Positions 10,247 to 20,999 of a DNA stretch of 64,000 bases are shown piece after piece. The translations under genes were made by a program, and so were the position numbers. Within the stretch, counting starts at the first letter, position 1. Each line of letters begins with the position of its first letter. The notes below the pieces were generated by a model. It saw only the letters and a list, made by a program, of their open reading frames with translations, was not told where the DNA came from and ran no database searches. The DNA comes from Asterochloris sp. CNOR1 (Eukaryota > Chlorophyta > Trebouxiophyceae > Trebouxiales > Trebouxiaceae): NCBI GenBank assembly GCA_963969365.1, contig OZ017760.1, positions 2,170,001 through 2,234,000 on the forward strand. The letters are read 5' to 3'.

Positions 10247-11456
10247 ATGACTGACAACGAACTCGTACGAGGTGAGCACCGCAGCAGTTGTCAGGCGTCA
10301 TGCAGCGGTCAAGAATAATCTGAGGCACTGCCCTGGATCACGCACAACAACTGCACCTGCAGTGGCCAGGAAGCTGAAGAAGGCCGCCATGAAGGGTCAG
10401 CTGGAAAGGGTGAAGGAGCTGTACATCCCCTTGCTCGCAGACGCGGGGACAGGTGCTGGGGATTTTTTGATGCCAGCATGTTCACATCTGAGGCATGACT
10501 CTGCTGATGCATGACGCTGCAGATGAGGATTGTCAGTCAGTAGCCGAGGCGGCTGCAGGACGAGGACACCTGCACATCTTGCAATGGCTCAGGGAGCAGA
10601 GTCCAAAGTTTTTGAAGAGCGGCTGGATATTCTTTTCTGCTGCAACCGCAGGACACCTGCACATCCTGCAATGGCTTGGGAAACAGCCCCCTGTCAAGGT
10701 TTGAGGCACTGCTATGTCCTGAGGACACATTGGTGTTTGCGCCTCACCCAAGAAGTCTCTCTGCAGGTCATGGGCGGAGCTTGGATTGACATCCGGTCCT
10801 ACATGTTTGCACAGGCTGCAGGCAATGGTCACTTGCACATCATACAGTGGCTCAGGGAGCAAGACCCGCCATGCCCCTGGGACGTCATGGCTTGTGTGAG
10901 GGCCGCAAGGAGTGGTCACCTGCACATCATCCGGTGGCTCAGGGAGCAGGATCCGCCATGCCCCTGGGACACATATCCGCCGCCATATGGAGATTGTGGT
11001 ACTGTCTCTGCAGCTGGGGAGTCAGGTCACCTTCATGTCATGAGGTGGCTCTATGAGAGTGGCTTTCCCTGGGAGCAACAGTATGGCACTCAGTACATGC
11101 AGGCTGCAGCTGGGAAGGGTGACCTCAAGGCACTTGAGTGGGCCAGGAGTCAGCATCCTCCATTTGTCATGGATGAGACTGTCTGTGAAGCAAGCTGGTA
11201 CATGAGTCTTGGCGCAATCGGTGTGTTGGAATGGTTACGCACACAAGATCCTCCTTGTCCTTGGACCAGTTTTACAAGACTCTATTCACAGAGAGCCATC
11301 TTCATCAAGGAACATCTAACTCTGTGCGGGCTGGCAGGAGAAGTGGCTGTCGTTATCACAGACATTGTCTGCAAGATTGAACATCAAGCAGGCTATCACA
11401 TGTTGGTGGGATGCATCCCACCAGATATTTCTGGTGCTACGTTTGAGCACCGCTGA
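10247..11456 (+). CDS. Ankyrin-type repeat protein (GHLHILQWLREQ repeats)
   Basis: Four exons, 10247-10271, 10363-10452, 10523-10698 and 10767-11456, join in phase from ATG to TGA and give 326 residues. At least five degenerate repeats of about 33-37 residues carry the core A(A/R)xxGHLHI(L/I)(Q/R)WL, four of them followed by a linker such as REQDPPCPWD. This is the divergent ankyrin type found in large families in algae, oomycetes and giant viruses. These repeats act as protein-binding scaffolds and no partner can be inferred. No F-box or other effector domain is seen. The last 60 or so residues (FIKEHLTLCGLAGEV...) lack repeats and may cap the solenoid. The short first exon (MTDNELVR) is supported by phase. 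Composition is like its neighbours and it has introns, so recent viral transfer is not indicated. Confidence 0.82.
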
Positions 11457-11974
11457 GCTACTGCAGTAGCAGGTCAGCTGACCTGACCCCCTTGATCGGG
11501 GGCATGTGAAGTCATCATGGCATATGTGTGGCTCTGAACGTAGCTAAGAAGAATGCTCAACTGTCATGGGTCCTATGTTTTGGTCTTGCAATGCAAATCC
11601 GCTCAGCAATCAGAATTTGCTGGCATGCACACTGTCTGCTGTGTCACAGGGTCCATTGCCAGCTAGTGCAGTGCGAAAATGTAAGCCTGTTGCATGCCCA
11701 GCTTGAGCCTGGCAGCTCATTTGGATCAGGGGTGGCAAATGTGTTACGCACTCGAGTGGTGCTTGCAGCTGGTCTGTCCCTGGGTCACCAAATTGCACCC
11801 ATAGCCTCCACGAAGGCTCTCGTCCAGAATGACACCTCCAAGATAAAACTCAGCCCAGGATGTTGCCTAGTACCAGCAAACAGATTCCTAAACAGATCAA
11901 TGATCACATTCAGGGCGAATTTATATCAGGGCGATGATGCTCCTGATGGGATTGATATTTTGCCTTCTTGCAGC
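11457..11974. other. Intergenic or 5' region of the RsmE-like gene
   Basis: The frame of the RsmE first exon stays open back to 11528 but without a convincing start or family similarity. An N-terminal targeting sequence or an extra upstream exon could lie here. Nothing else was recognised. Confidence 0.4.
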
Positions 11975-13766
11975 ATGGTGGGTCTCTCGCCAATTCTATG
12001 CAGAAACAGGTTGCTCTTCAGCCCAAGTGAAGTCCCAGCAGCACTGCCAGGCAGGCTGCTGATCCCTTCATCAGATGCACGCGCTCAGCATGTGCTGCAG
12101 GTGATGTTATGATCAGCAGTTTCCTGCACCCATCATCTGCAATGTACTCATGCGCAGCCTGCACGGTGTTGGCGCTGCAGGTCCTCAAGTTGCAGACCAA
12201 GGACAGTGTCAGGATTGGCGTGCTGAATGGGCAGATATGCACAGCAGAGGTGCATGCACTGCGCCAGACCTGTGTGGAGCTCGCCTGCACCAAGTGGCAC
12301 CAGCCAGAGCCTGTGCCACCCCTGCACCTGCTCCTAGCAATGCCAAGACCTAAGGTCAGGAGCACATGAGCACCACGTCCATGAGTATAGAGATGTTGCC
12401 TGCACTGTGCTGCCTCATGAAGGCTGGGACCTGAGCCGCTGTGGCCCTTCCCTGTTGCACAACATATTTTGCAGCTGCAGCAACTGGCAACGTGAGGCAG
12501 CAAACCATTGACGCCCCCGACGTCAAATCTGTGTGCCCTGCTGCTGGCAACGGCTGATTCTGTGTTGGCCTGCCTGGGTTTCAGCAGCGCACCGAGACCC
12601 CAGCAGGCAGTGCTGCAGTGCAGCTCAACATCTGCCTTCAGGTGCTTCGGCGGCTGTGGCCCACCCTGGCCTGCCTGGGTCTCAGCAGCGTGCACATCAC
12701 AGGGGCTGCCCGCGTGTGGAAAGCCTACTGGGGCTGCCGTGCCCTGGAGCCAGCTTGCCTACTGGCAGGGCTGACAGAAGGCAAGCAGCACCAATGTGTG
12801 CATGAGGGGGAAAACCAGAGTGGCTTGCGCGGACTGCATCCTGGCAGGGCTGATGGCAGGCGAGCAGCCCCCAGGTGAGCCTGCTGAGGAAGAGCAAGGA
12901 GTGGCTCTTGCCTGAGGGCACAGATGGATTTGGCCTGCGAACTAGCAGGGCTGATGTAAGGTAAGCAGCAGTTTTGAGCAGGGTGTCACATGGCCTCCCC
13001 TTGCTGAGTGGCCAGGTGGCTGCGAGGATGTCGCATGGGGTAGGACTGCTGCAGCAGCTGCAAACCTGGACAGCCGATTGGCGGCTGGTGGGTGCTGACA
13101 TCTGTGTCTTGCAGTGCCCAAAGGACTCATGCACTCCCAGCACAGCGCAGACGCTTGTGCTATGCAGGTCTTGAGCAGGCGGGCCATACCCAGCTGCCGC
13201 CAGTCAGCCTCTGCAGGACGCTGGAGGGCAGCCTGGCGCACATGAATAGAATCCACCCAGCAGGGCAGCCAGACGAGAGGGCGCATCTGTGGCAGGCTCC
13301 CCCCTGCAGGCTCGTGAAGCACTCTGCCGAAATGAAGCTGCACGACTCCCAGCGCCTCATGGACGAAACACTTCTAGAGAGGCTCTCTCTGGACGGCAGC
13401 AAGGTTGAATTTGAGCCTGACCAGGGCAGTGACTGCCCCCAGCACAGCTCGCTGCGCATGAGGCGGCTCAACACGGAAGCAGCTCCCTCTCGCAGCTTAC
13501 GCCTGCTGGCACACCCAGACGGCAAAAATGCCATGCCTGGTGTGAGGCGCACTCTATGGCAGCATGTAGAGCAACACCCGCTCAAGCGCTCTGTACTGTT
13601 GGCCATTGGTCCAGAGGGTGGCTGGCTTGAGCCTGAGCTTGAACTGCTGCACAACCAGGGCTTCAGGCAGCTCAGCGTGCTGCAAGGCAGGACTCTGGAT
13701 ACTCACACTGCTGTCAGCGTTATAACTGGGCTGCTGCTTGAAAGCTGTTTCTCTAGACAGCAGTAA
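11975..13766 (+). CDS. rsmE: RsmE-type 16S rRNA (uracil-N3) methyltransferase
   Basis: Exons 11975-12100, 12181-12354, 12642-12780 and 13168-13766 join in phase to 345 residues. The N terminus has the PUA-like start NRLLFSPSEV and DARAQHVLQVLKLQTKDSVR. The middle has VLRRLWPTLACLGLSSVHIT. The C-terminal SPOUT half contains LLAIGPEGGW and LSVLQGRTLDTHTAVSVITG, the S-adenosylmethionine-binding knot. Known: RsmE methylates U1498 of bacterial 16S rRNA as a homodimer, so a plastid or mitochondrial ribosome target is likely here; that is inference. The insert between the two halves (about 13200-13500, Ser/Arg/Leu-rich) is longer than in bacteria. The ATG at 11975 is the nearest in-frame start and may not be the true one. 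Exon 3 needs a GC donor (GAAG|GCAAGC at 12780/12781); reading through it meets a stop at 12876. Confidence 0.82.
12756..12966 (+). repeat. Three serial copies of the RsmE exon 3 end and donor
   Basis: The segment ctactGGCAGGGCTGAcagaaGGCAAGC (exon end and GC donor, to 12786) recurs at about 12838-12866 (GGCAGGGCTGATGGCAGGCGAGC) and 12942-12966 (AGCAGGGCTGATGTAAGGTAAGC). The donor dinucleotides are GC, GC and GT. Only the first keeps the downstream reading frame. The sequence between copies is also partly repeated, with units of about 80-100 bases. Confidence 0.75.
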
Positions 13767-14054
13767 AGGTGGCTGTGCAGGCTGCCTCTCAGAGTCTGAA
13801 ACATTTCAGGGAGAGCTTGACAGATGTGAGAAGCTGTAGAGTTGATGCATTCACAATGCAGTTCAGCGCGGCGCAAAGCAGGGGAGAGTTTGGGGAGCAA
13901 TGAGCTCAGAGCTGGCTGGTTTCGAGTGCTCAACCTGCTTACGCTGCAAGTAATGTGAGGCAGGGGGCTGCTGACAAAACGAGTGCTTCCACTCAGTCAG
14001 GTCATACTGCTGAGGTGTTTGCATGCTACTCATAGAGTCAGGCAAGATGGTCAG

Positions 14055-17000
14055 TCAGTGGTACTCGCTAAAGCTCTGGTGCCCAGTTGCCTTGGCATGC
14101 TCCCGAGCCTCCTTTTCGCCCTTCACACCTATTTGGCACACCCCGCAGCGCAGCGTAAAGTTGACGACGTCTGTGAACTGCCTGGCCTCGTGGCACTGCA
14201 GTCAAACAGCCTGTGAGACGCTGCTCAACACTGCCTCTGCTTGCTCAGACATGACCACAGAGACATAACGTCCATGAGAGAGCTTGTCCGTCTGATACCG
14301 CAGCTTCAGAATGGAGCAAGCCAAGCAGCTTGCAGCCATGACTGTGGCTGAGCTTGACAGGGACCAGCACACAATGTGTACAACAGAGAAGCCGGCCCAG
14401 CTGTCCACACAGCTCTTATAACATCCAGGGTACTTGCACCCACCGAAGCCTGGCTGAGCCCCAGATAACCCACGAGGGGCAGGCCCACCCAGGGCCAGAG
14501 CTAAGCGGAAGAGGGGCCGCCCCTGCTCTGGGTGTCACAAGGCCTGGCCTGTATATGACCTGTCACGCCTGGGGCCCATGCTGCTGCCTGTGGCCTGCAT
14601 GTGACCTGATGTGCCTTCAAGGCCTTCATAGTGGTCACCTTGGCCGTCAACTCTGCTGCCCCCGCCTCGATCATGCCTGCTGAGCTCTCGGCTGGCAGGA
14701 ACCTGGTGATGTCCATTTCCTCAGGTCCTGGAGGCGAGATGGGGGAGCATGACAGTGCATCATAGTGGAGACCTGCAGCAGGAGGGGGACGCAGGGGTGA
14801 GGTCAACTGCAGGGGTCCTCCGCAGGGGTCAACCGCAGGGTTTGGCAGCTGGACAGCGCACCAGAGTGCGCATCTGCAGCAGCAGGGGAGGCAGATGTTA
14901 GTGGCAGCAGGGGTCTGGCGGCAACAGCTGTGTGGGGCAGCTGGTACAGTGCAGGCGGGCAGCAGTAGGGGAGACAGAGGGGTCAGGTCAAAGGTGGGGC
15001 TGAAAGCAGGGCACCCGACTGCAGAGGTACACATAGGAGCAGGATAGCGTGCTGAAATGCAAGCCTCTGGTAGCAGGGGAGGTGGAGGGTCAGGTTAGAT
15101 GCAGGGGTCTTCGCTGTGGTGGCAGCGCACGGCGTGCCAGTGTGCAGACCTGCACCAGGAATCAATTAGAACGACACAGGGGGTGACAGAGCAGTGCTCT
15201 GCAGGGCATGGTGACCATGTGCAGCCATCACCTGCAGGGGGCGATGCAAAGCAGGAAGCGGCGCTGATAGACCCCATGACCTGCAAAACCCATTTGGTGC
15301 AGCTGCGGCGAGCCAGGACTTGCACAAAGCTGCCTTGTGCCAACACCTGCTGTGCTGTGCTGTGCAGGCGACCTGCCAGCAGCGCTCCATTGCATACCGA
15401 GGCTTCCAGGCTCGCATGCTCACCACACGGGATCATAATGCAGCAGTCACCATGCTGCCTTGCTTACATGATGGTGTCCAGACACAAAAAGCAGCCAGAG
15501 CCCAACTGCGCCGGGCTCACCATCATAGATGACCATGCACCGCTCGCTGTAGCCTGCATCCTGCCCGTAAACGTCCACCCGCTTGGTCTGAATGTCATGA
15601 GCCGCAATCTCCCGCTGGTAATGCCTGCACGTGATGCAGGGAAGGGTCAGTCTGCAGGCTGAGTTCCACAGCAAAGAATGCATGTCCTGGATCTAGCACG
15701 CTGCAATGTCATGATGACTCTGCCTGCATGAGGCGGCCTGCTGCAAGGTGGTGTGTGCAGCTGCAGGTGGCCGCAGCAATGGTATGAGCAGTGAACGACT
15801 TGGTCCCTGGTGCAGGCAGAGCCTGCAGACAACTTTGCTGCCTGCAACATGCATGGGCTTGAGGTGCAGCTTCTCAGGGCATGGGTCGCTGTGCCCACAA
15901 TGGCCGCAGCTGCCGGTTGGTGCAGACCATAGCAGCGCATGTGCAGTGCAGAGCAGTATGCCAGAAAGGTGCTGTGCAGGGGCCTCTCAGCAACCTGAGC
16001 AGTTGCTCTGTGGCATTGATCTGCAGGCTCATGAAAAATGAGACATGCGCAGGGCAGACCATTAATGCTCTTGCTGTGCCCAGGTTGGCGGCTGTGCAGG
16101 CAGCAGGCCACACGATGCGCTTCTCCACACACCAGCACTGCCCACAGCCCCACTGTGGTGCATATCAGCAGAGTCAAAGCTACTCTCAGGACTGACATCA
16201 CGACACAGGTGGTACACAGCAGGTTGCCTGCGTCAGCAACACCGTCGTCTGAGTAGACTGTGTTCAGCTAGGCTGAACCTCAGGAACTGGAATGGCCCTG
16301 AGCAAAGCAAAAGCAGCACGCTGCTCCGAAGGCCCAGCGTTCACCTGGCCAGGATGCTCAGCTCAATGGCACCTCCCCACTTCTGGGCGTCCAAGATCCA
16401 TTTGCAGTAGTCAGCGTTGTCCTTCTCCAGGTAGTCGCGTGTGTAGGTGAAGGGGTCTGCAGCCACAGCTTCCGCAATCACTCGCCTGCAGGCACAGGCA
16501 CTTGGGCAATGGAGGGCTGCTCCCGACCTGCTATGCTTGGGCAGCCCTCCAGTGTGGTTGATGACCAATGTAGTCATAGCAATGCAGTGTTGTTGACAAT
16601 CAGGGTCACAGTGGTGCAGCAACTGCGCTCTGGGCTCCCGTGAAAGGGCAAATGGTCAGCGGTCTGGAGCTCTGTACACTAGCAGCAGCATGGCAGGGTG
16701 CTGGACTTGAGTGAGGTGCCTCAGAGTGCCCTCAAGCTTGGGCCTCTGGCCCTGCTGCCCTACATGCTGCTGCAGTGCGGTGACCACCATGTGGCAGCAG
16801 CACGACAGGCTTGACCCCAAGGCTGCGCCTGAATGTTGGCATATAGGCTCCACAGCTGTGCCATGTTTCACGCTGCCTTGTGGGCAAGATGGGGTCTGCA
16901 TTTGATGTTGCCATGTGGGCCCCACAGCACCTCTTGATGCTGTACAAGGCAAAATGAGGCAGCACAGCAGACTCAAGCCTGAAGTCACACCTGAGCTTGG

Positions 17001-19197
17001 GTGCCTGCGCACGACTGCCCTCCATGACGTAGCCCACAGCATTGAAGAGGCAGCTGTTGTCTGAGGCAATGATGCGGCGCACCACTGCGGACCCGTCAGG
17101 TAATCGTACCCATGTCAGCACCCCTGCAGGGGCACACTCATCCTGTGAGTGCTGGGGACACTGTACCTCAGCTAGACCGTGTCAATGCCTGCGCCCAGGT
17201 GGCCGTCCCTTCAAGATGTTTTGAAGCTGGTGCATGGTCGTGGCATGGCTGAATGAACACATGCTGGGAGCTTGCACGCAGGTGTGTTAGGTGGTCGACA
17301 CTGTGGGTACATTGGAGAACACGCTAGCTTTGGCAATACATGCGGGGAGGGACTTCCACCATGCTTTGGATCGCACACGAACCAGCGGGCTGCCAAAAAC
17401 CTTTAAACTGCTGGAGCGCTCACTGTTGCTGACAGTGCAAGAATGAGGACAGTCAAGTCCCCTTAGTGCCTATCAACCAGCTTCTCAACCTTGACACGAT
17501 GCCAGCCTCCCTGCGATGCTGTTTGCACATCAAGGGGAACAGCCGCCACCCTTCTGCGCACCCGGCTGCTGTACAGAGGGGCTGGGAGGCCCAGCTGCCC
17601 TCCTGCCCTCGCTGGGCACGCCTCCAGCAGACCCCCACTGCTGCTGCCTCTGCTGGGGCAGACCCTGGCCGGGTCCCGCCGGGGACCCGCTGCTGGGCAC
17701 TGGCGGCACCTCCTGCCCCATTGAGGCAGCAATGGCTCTGGCTAGCTGCTCGTCCTCAGTCTGCAGGGCAGGCAAGCGGAGTGGTCCTGTCTGGCATTGC
17801 TTGGTGCCCCTCTGCCCACGAAGCGCCCGCTTGGTGTGGCACCATCAGCTGCCTGCCCCATAGCGGCAGCAGTGGCTCTGGCCATGTGCTCGTCCTCAGT
17901 CTGCAGGGCAGGCAAGAGGGAGGGCCCTGTCTGGCGCTGCTTGGTGCCACTCTGTTGACCATGCACTGGCCTGGAGTGGCCATCCTTGGCTGCATGGTCA
18001 CATGAGGCGGCAATGGCTCTGGCAAAATGCTCATCCTCAGTCTGCAGGGCAGGCAACAGGGAGGGTCCTGTTTGGTGCTGCTTGGTGCCACTCTGTTGAC
18101 TATGCACTGGCCTGGAGTGGCCGACCTTAGCTGGATAATCACATGAGGCGGCAATAGCATTGACAAACCGCCAAAAGTCGATTTGCAGGCAGACACTCTC
18201 CTGCCTCGGCATCTTTTTGAGGTTGCACCTGCGCAGTTGAGGCACTACTAGCTGCCCAACTCAGCCTGCTTGCTCTGCCTGCACACCCTGTAGGCAGGGC
18301 ATGCTCTAGTCAGCTGCTTTCTGCATCTGCAGGCAGGTAGGGGGGTGAGGGTTGCCCAACCCTGCAGCTTACGATTGGTTGCTCTGGCTGTCATGATGGG
18401 CTCCGCATGAGGTGCAATGGCATCCTGTGCTGTTGGCTCCCAGCACAAGGCCCTGTAACAGCATGTTCCGCCTGTGCTGGCGGGGCAAGGTGTGCTGGGC
18501 AGCGCTTCATTCAAGACGCCTCTGCTCACCATGTGCGCCACACTCTGGTGCCCATTCATGCCCTCTTCCTGGGGCATGCCCACAGCCCCTGCGACCGCTG
18601 CTGAGAACCTGGCAGCCTGCGGCACTGCAGCAGCCTCAGCGGCTGGTGCCGCAGCAGCTGGTCCCACAGTAGGCGCTGACTTGCCTGCTGGAGCGCTCAC
18701 CTCCCGCTCCCGCACAGTCAGCGTGTCGCCGTTCTTCAGTGGCAGCTGTGCCAGCGTGGCTGCTGTGTCAGCAGGGAGCTGCAGGCAGTAGGAGAGCGTT
18801 CACTGTCAGACCGGAAGCAGCCCAAACCCCCAGCAATGCCACTGTGGCTGGCCCAAGTGATCAGAGGCATGCATCAGATTGACGCATGCCTGCTGAGGGC
18901 ACTGGCAGCCCAGGGGTGCCCGCACAAATGTTGCAGAGACTTCCAGAACCCCATATGCCTTCAGGCTGCAGTTCAAGGCAGCACCAGGTAGTGTCAGCAG
19001 TGCTAGACAGAGTGGCAGTGCCTCACCTGTAGGACAGCTGGTGGGAAGCCTGTCAGAATTTCCTGTCTCTGCACAGGCACACCTGTCTTGTCCTGCAGGA
19101 GTTGCTGCCAGCCACTCAGGGTCATGCCTGGTGACAGACCACTCAGTGTGGCCTGGGAGCTGGGCCCCCTGCATCTCATAACCATGTGGCCGCTCAT
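14055..19197 (-). CDS. YOD1: YOD1/OTU1-type ubiquitin thioesterase with UIM-like insert
   Basis: Exons (minus strand) 19197-19027, 18778-18530, 17760-17562 (or to 17550), 17123-16991, 16485-16345, 15624-15521, 14772-14606 and 14195-14055 join in phase to 434 or 438 residues. Order: a UBX-like N-terminal domain (MVMRCRG..., [27 protein letters not shown]); an Ala-rich linker; a UIM-like helix ([14 protein letters not shown]); then the OTU protease. Catalytic signatures are DNSCLFNA (Asp and nucleophile Cys) and GLHYDAL (His), with [11 protein letters not shown] and VYGQDAGY between them. The C-terminal C2H2 finger is LRCGVCQ...EHAKATGH. Known: YOD1/OTU1 works with p97/Cdc48 in ER-associated degradation; the UBX-like domain docks p97 and the finger binds ubiquitin. 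A UIM between the UBX-like and OTU domains is not a feature I know for this family. It is tail-to-tail with the RsmE gene. Confidence 0.85.
17750..18190 (-). repeat. Tandem array of 141-base units encoding UIM-like helices
   Basis: Upstream (on the minus strand) of the used UIM exon lie three further copies. Their starts are at about 18181, 18041 and 17900, and the used exon starts at 17760; spacing is 141, 141 and 140 bases. Units read [28 protein letters not shown] and, degraded, [14 protein letters not shown], each followed by a similar linker. The first three copies stay in one frame (47 codons each). The 140-base step shifts frame before the used exon, so that exon is entered only through its own acceptor. 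No GT donor follows the copies at the matching place. Confidence 0.78.
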
Positions 19198-19254
19198 GGC
19201 GCCCGGTGTAAGCTGGTCAAGTCAAACATCTAGCCGAGAAAGCGAAGTGCAAGC

Positions 19255-19627
19255 ATGCCGTTCCCAAAAGCGCTGGGATTGCTTCGCCCATGCGACATGT
19301 CGGTCAGCTGCTGGCCTTCATGTGGTATGAAAGGTGTTTCCACTCTATGCAGCAATCACAGTCATCTTGCGGCCTGGGCTGGCCTGCCTTTCAGTTGTGC
19401 TGTGCTCAACTGGAGCCGCTCCGGAAAACTCCTACAGGTTTTCTGGAGGCAGCCCGCGTCACTGCAGCTTCTCACTACTGACACTGCTCAGGCCCTCACT
19501 GTCTCCTTCTGGCTGCAGGGCTTTGGCGGTACGGGTCTCAGCGGCAGCTACAGCACCAATTTTGGTGCCAGAGGATCAGGTGCTGGCAATCATCCACCGG
19601 GCCAAGACGCTGGGCATCACCCACATG
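19255..19627 (+). other. Possible plus-strand exons of an unresolved gene
   Basis: The ATG at 19255 opens MPFPKALGLLRPCDM up to a possible donor. A second stretch, 19519-19627, has a good acceptor and donor and a helical sequence (EDQVLAIIHRAKTLGITHM) faintly like the end of peptidyl-tRNA hydrolase 2. The following exon does not continue that family. The ATG is only 57 bases from the YOD1 start on the other strand. This could be the 5' part of the CxxC gene downstream. Confidence 0.3.
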
Positions 19628-19900
19628 GTGAGACTGCTGTCCTGCCTGCTTGTCTGTGGCCTGGGAGGTTACTGTGAAATCAGGTCAATGCAATCTCTCT
19701 GAAATCATGGTCTGCTTCTGTGCTGGGCATGCAACTGATGATGCCACAGTGCATACAGCTGCCACCATCTTGCAGTGTAACTCTATGACTCTCTATGACC
19801 TGATTGCCTTGCCTTCCTGTGCAGGACTCGTCAGATGTAGAAGGCAGAGCCGGCAGGCGGCGGCCACTTACGGGACCTGCAGCGGCAAGTCCACCGCTCC

Positions 19901-20035
19901 ACACGACATAGGATGGGCGTGGAGTCTGATCAAGCCTCTGCACATGCAAACTGTGGTCACGCAGCGTGAGGGTCAGCCGCCCATGGTCTGTATTGAGTTT
20001 GGCAAGCCAGACTCCACGCCCATCCTATGTCGTGT
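19901..20035. repeat. Perfect 28-base inverted repeat around a start codon
   Basis: Bases 19901-19928 (acacgacataggatgggcgt then ggagtctg) are the exact reverse complement of 20008-20035. The 79-base loop contains the ATG at 19944. The second arm is inside the coding sequence of the CxxC protein (…STPILCRVG). Confidence 0.92.
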
Positions 20036-20264
20036 TGGCACGAAAGCAGACCGCTGCGACCTGTGCAAGGCCAATGTGGATGGCGAGCCCCTCCTGTACA
20101 GAAGCCGCAAGCAGGGCGACACATTCTACAAATATATAGAGTTTGCTGTGTGCGAGTTGTGTGCCAAGGCGGCCGTCAAGGTGCTGCGGGCCACGCGGCG
20201 CCATGTGGACCGCAGACCGCCCAAGTTGACATGTGACCAAACATTTATTGGTGCTACCTTCTAG
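19944..20264 (+). CDS. Small protein with paired CxxC motifs, unknown function
   Basis: I do not recognise this protein. The uninterrupted frame from the ATG at 19944 to the stop at 20264 gives 106 residues. The frame is open upstream too, so this could be the last exon of a longer gene (see 19255-19627). Two CxxC pairs (DRCDLCKANV and FAVCELCAKA), about 28 residues apart, suggest a structural zinc site of the treble-clef or ribbon kind; that is inference. The sequence between them (GEPLLYRSRKQGDTFYKYIE) is polar, and the C terminus is basic. There is no signal peptide or membrane segment. A perfect 28-base inverted repeat brackets the start codon and could fold the mRNA there. Real coding status is likely given the codon use and the spaced cysteines. 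Confidence 0.5.
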   Translation: MQTVVTQREGQPPMVCIEFGKPDSTPILCRVGTKADRCDLCKANVDGEPLLYRSRKQGDTFYKYIEFAVCELCAKAAVKVLRATRRHVDRRPPKLTCDQTFIGATF

Positions 20265-20999
20265 GGCGTACAGGCCTTTATCTCTCCCTGCACTATCATT
20301 ATCATCTCTGTGCTCTACCTGCTGTAGCTGAAAACTACTGCCCCTGAAATCCACCTTCAGAACTGCCAGGTGTGTTCTTGGCTAGGCCAGGGCTTCTGCA
20401 GCCAGCTGGCTGCTTGAGAGGGCAATTTTGGCAGTTGGAGCCGCATGTGAAGCCATCAGTGCTCACCGCCGCCAGGACTGGCCAGTCAGCCAGGTAAAGT
20501 GTAACGGGCTTGCAGGCTATAACAAGTGCACTCAGGCCCCTAGCTCCCACATGAGCCGGCAAGCAATTGAACAGCCTGACACATAGCACCTTTGTGAGAG
20601 TGCAGCAACGTGGCAGACACGGCTGCCAGCAGTGCAAGTTGAAACAATTGCTTTGCATTGAATGTGACCTGGGGTGCTGAGGCACCTTGTGCCATCTCTG
20701 ACCGTAATCTCAGGTGATATGAGTTCTTCGGGGACCCCCCCAAAGTGGGGTCGTAGCATCAGCAGCCATCATGGAGGCCGCTGTTGAAAATCTTGCCTGA
20801 TGTGTTGGCTGCCAGAGCCTCTCTTCCACACGTCAGTGTCTGTCAGCGTTTCAGCTGGCAGACCATGTGCCAATAAAGTCATGTGGGTGCGTCTCTCTCA
20901 AGTTTGTTCAGCTGACGGGAAAGTTTATGAAGCATGCATGACGTTCAACATGGGCTCACTCGCTGATCGATGCTGTGAAAGTGACAGACAGGACAGGAC
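20265..20999. other. Convergent intergenic region
   Basis: This lies between the stops of the CxxC gene (+) and the branching enzyme gene (-). It should hold both 3' UTRs. I see no further coding exon that I can defend. Confidence 0.45.

Noticed and set aside
10247-11456. Recent gene transfer from a giant virus for the ankyrin-type gene
   Set aside because: The gene has three phase-correct introns and the local base composition; algae hold large families of their own.
19519-19627. Peptidyl-tRNA hydrolase 2
   Set aside because: One helix resembles that family, but the conserved segments before and after it could not be found in any frame.
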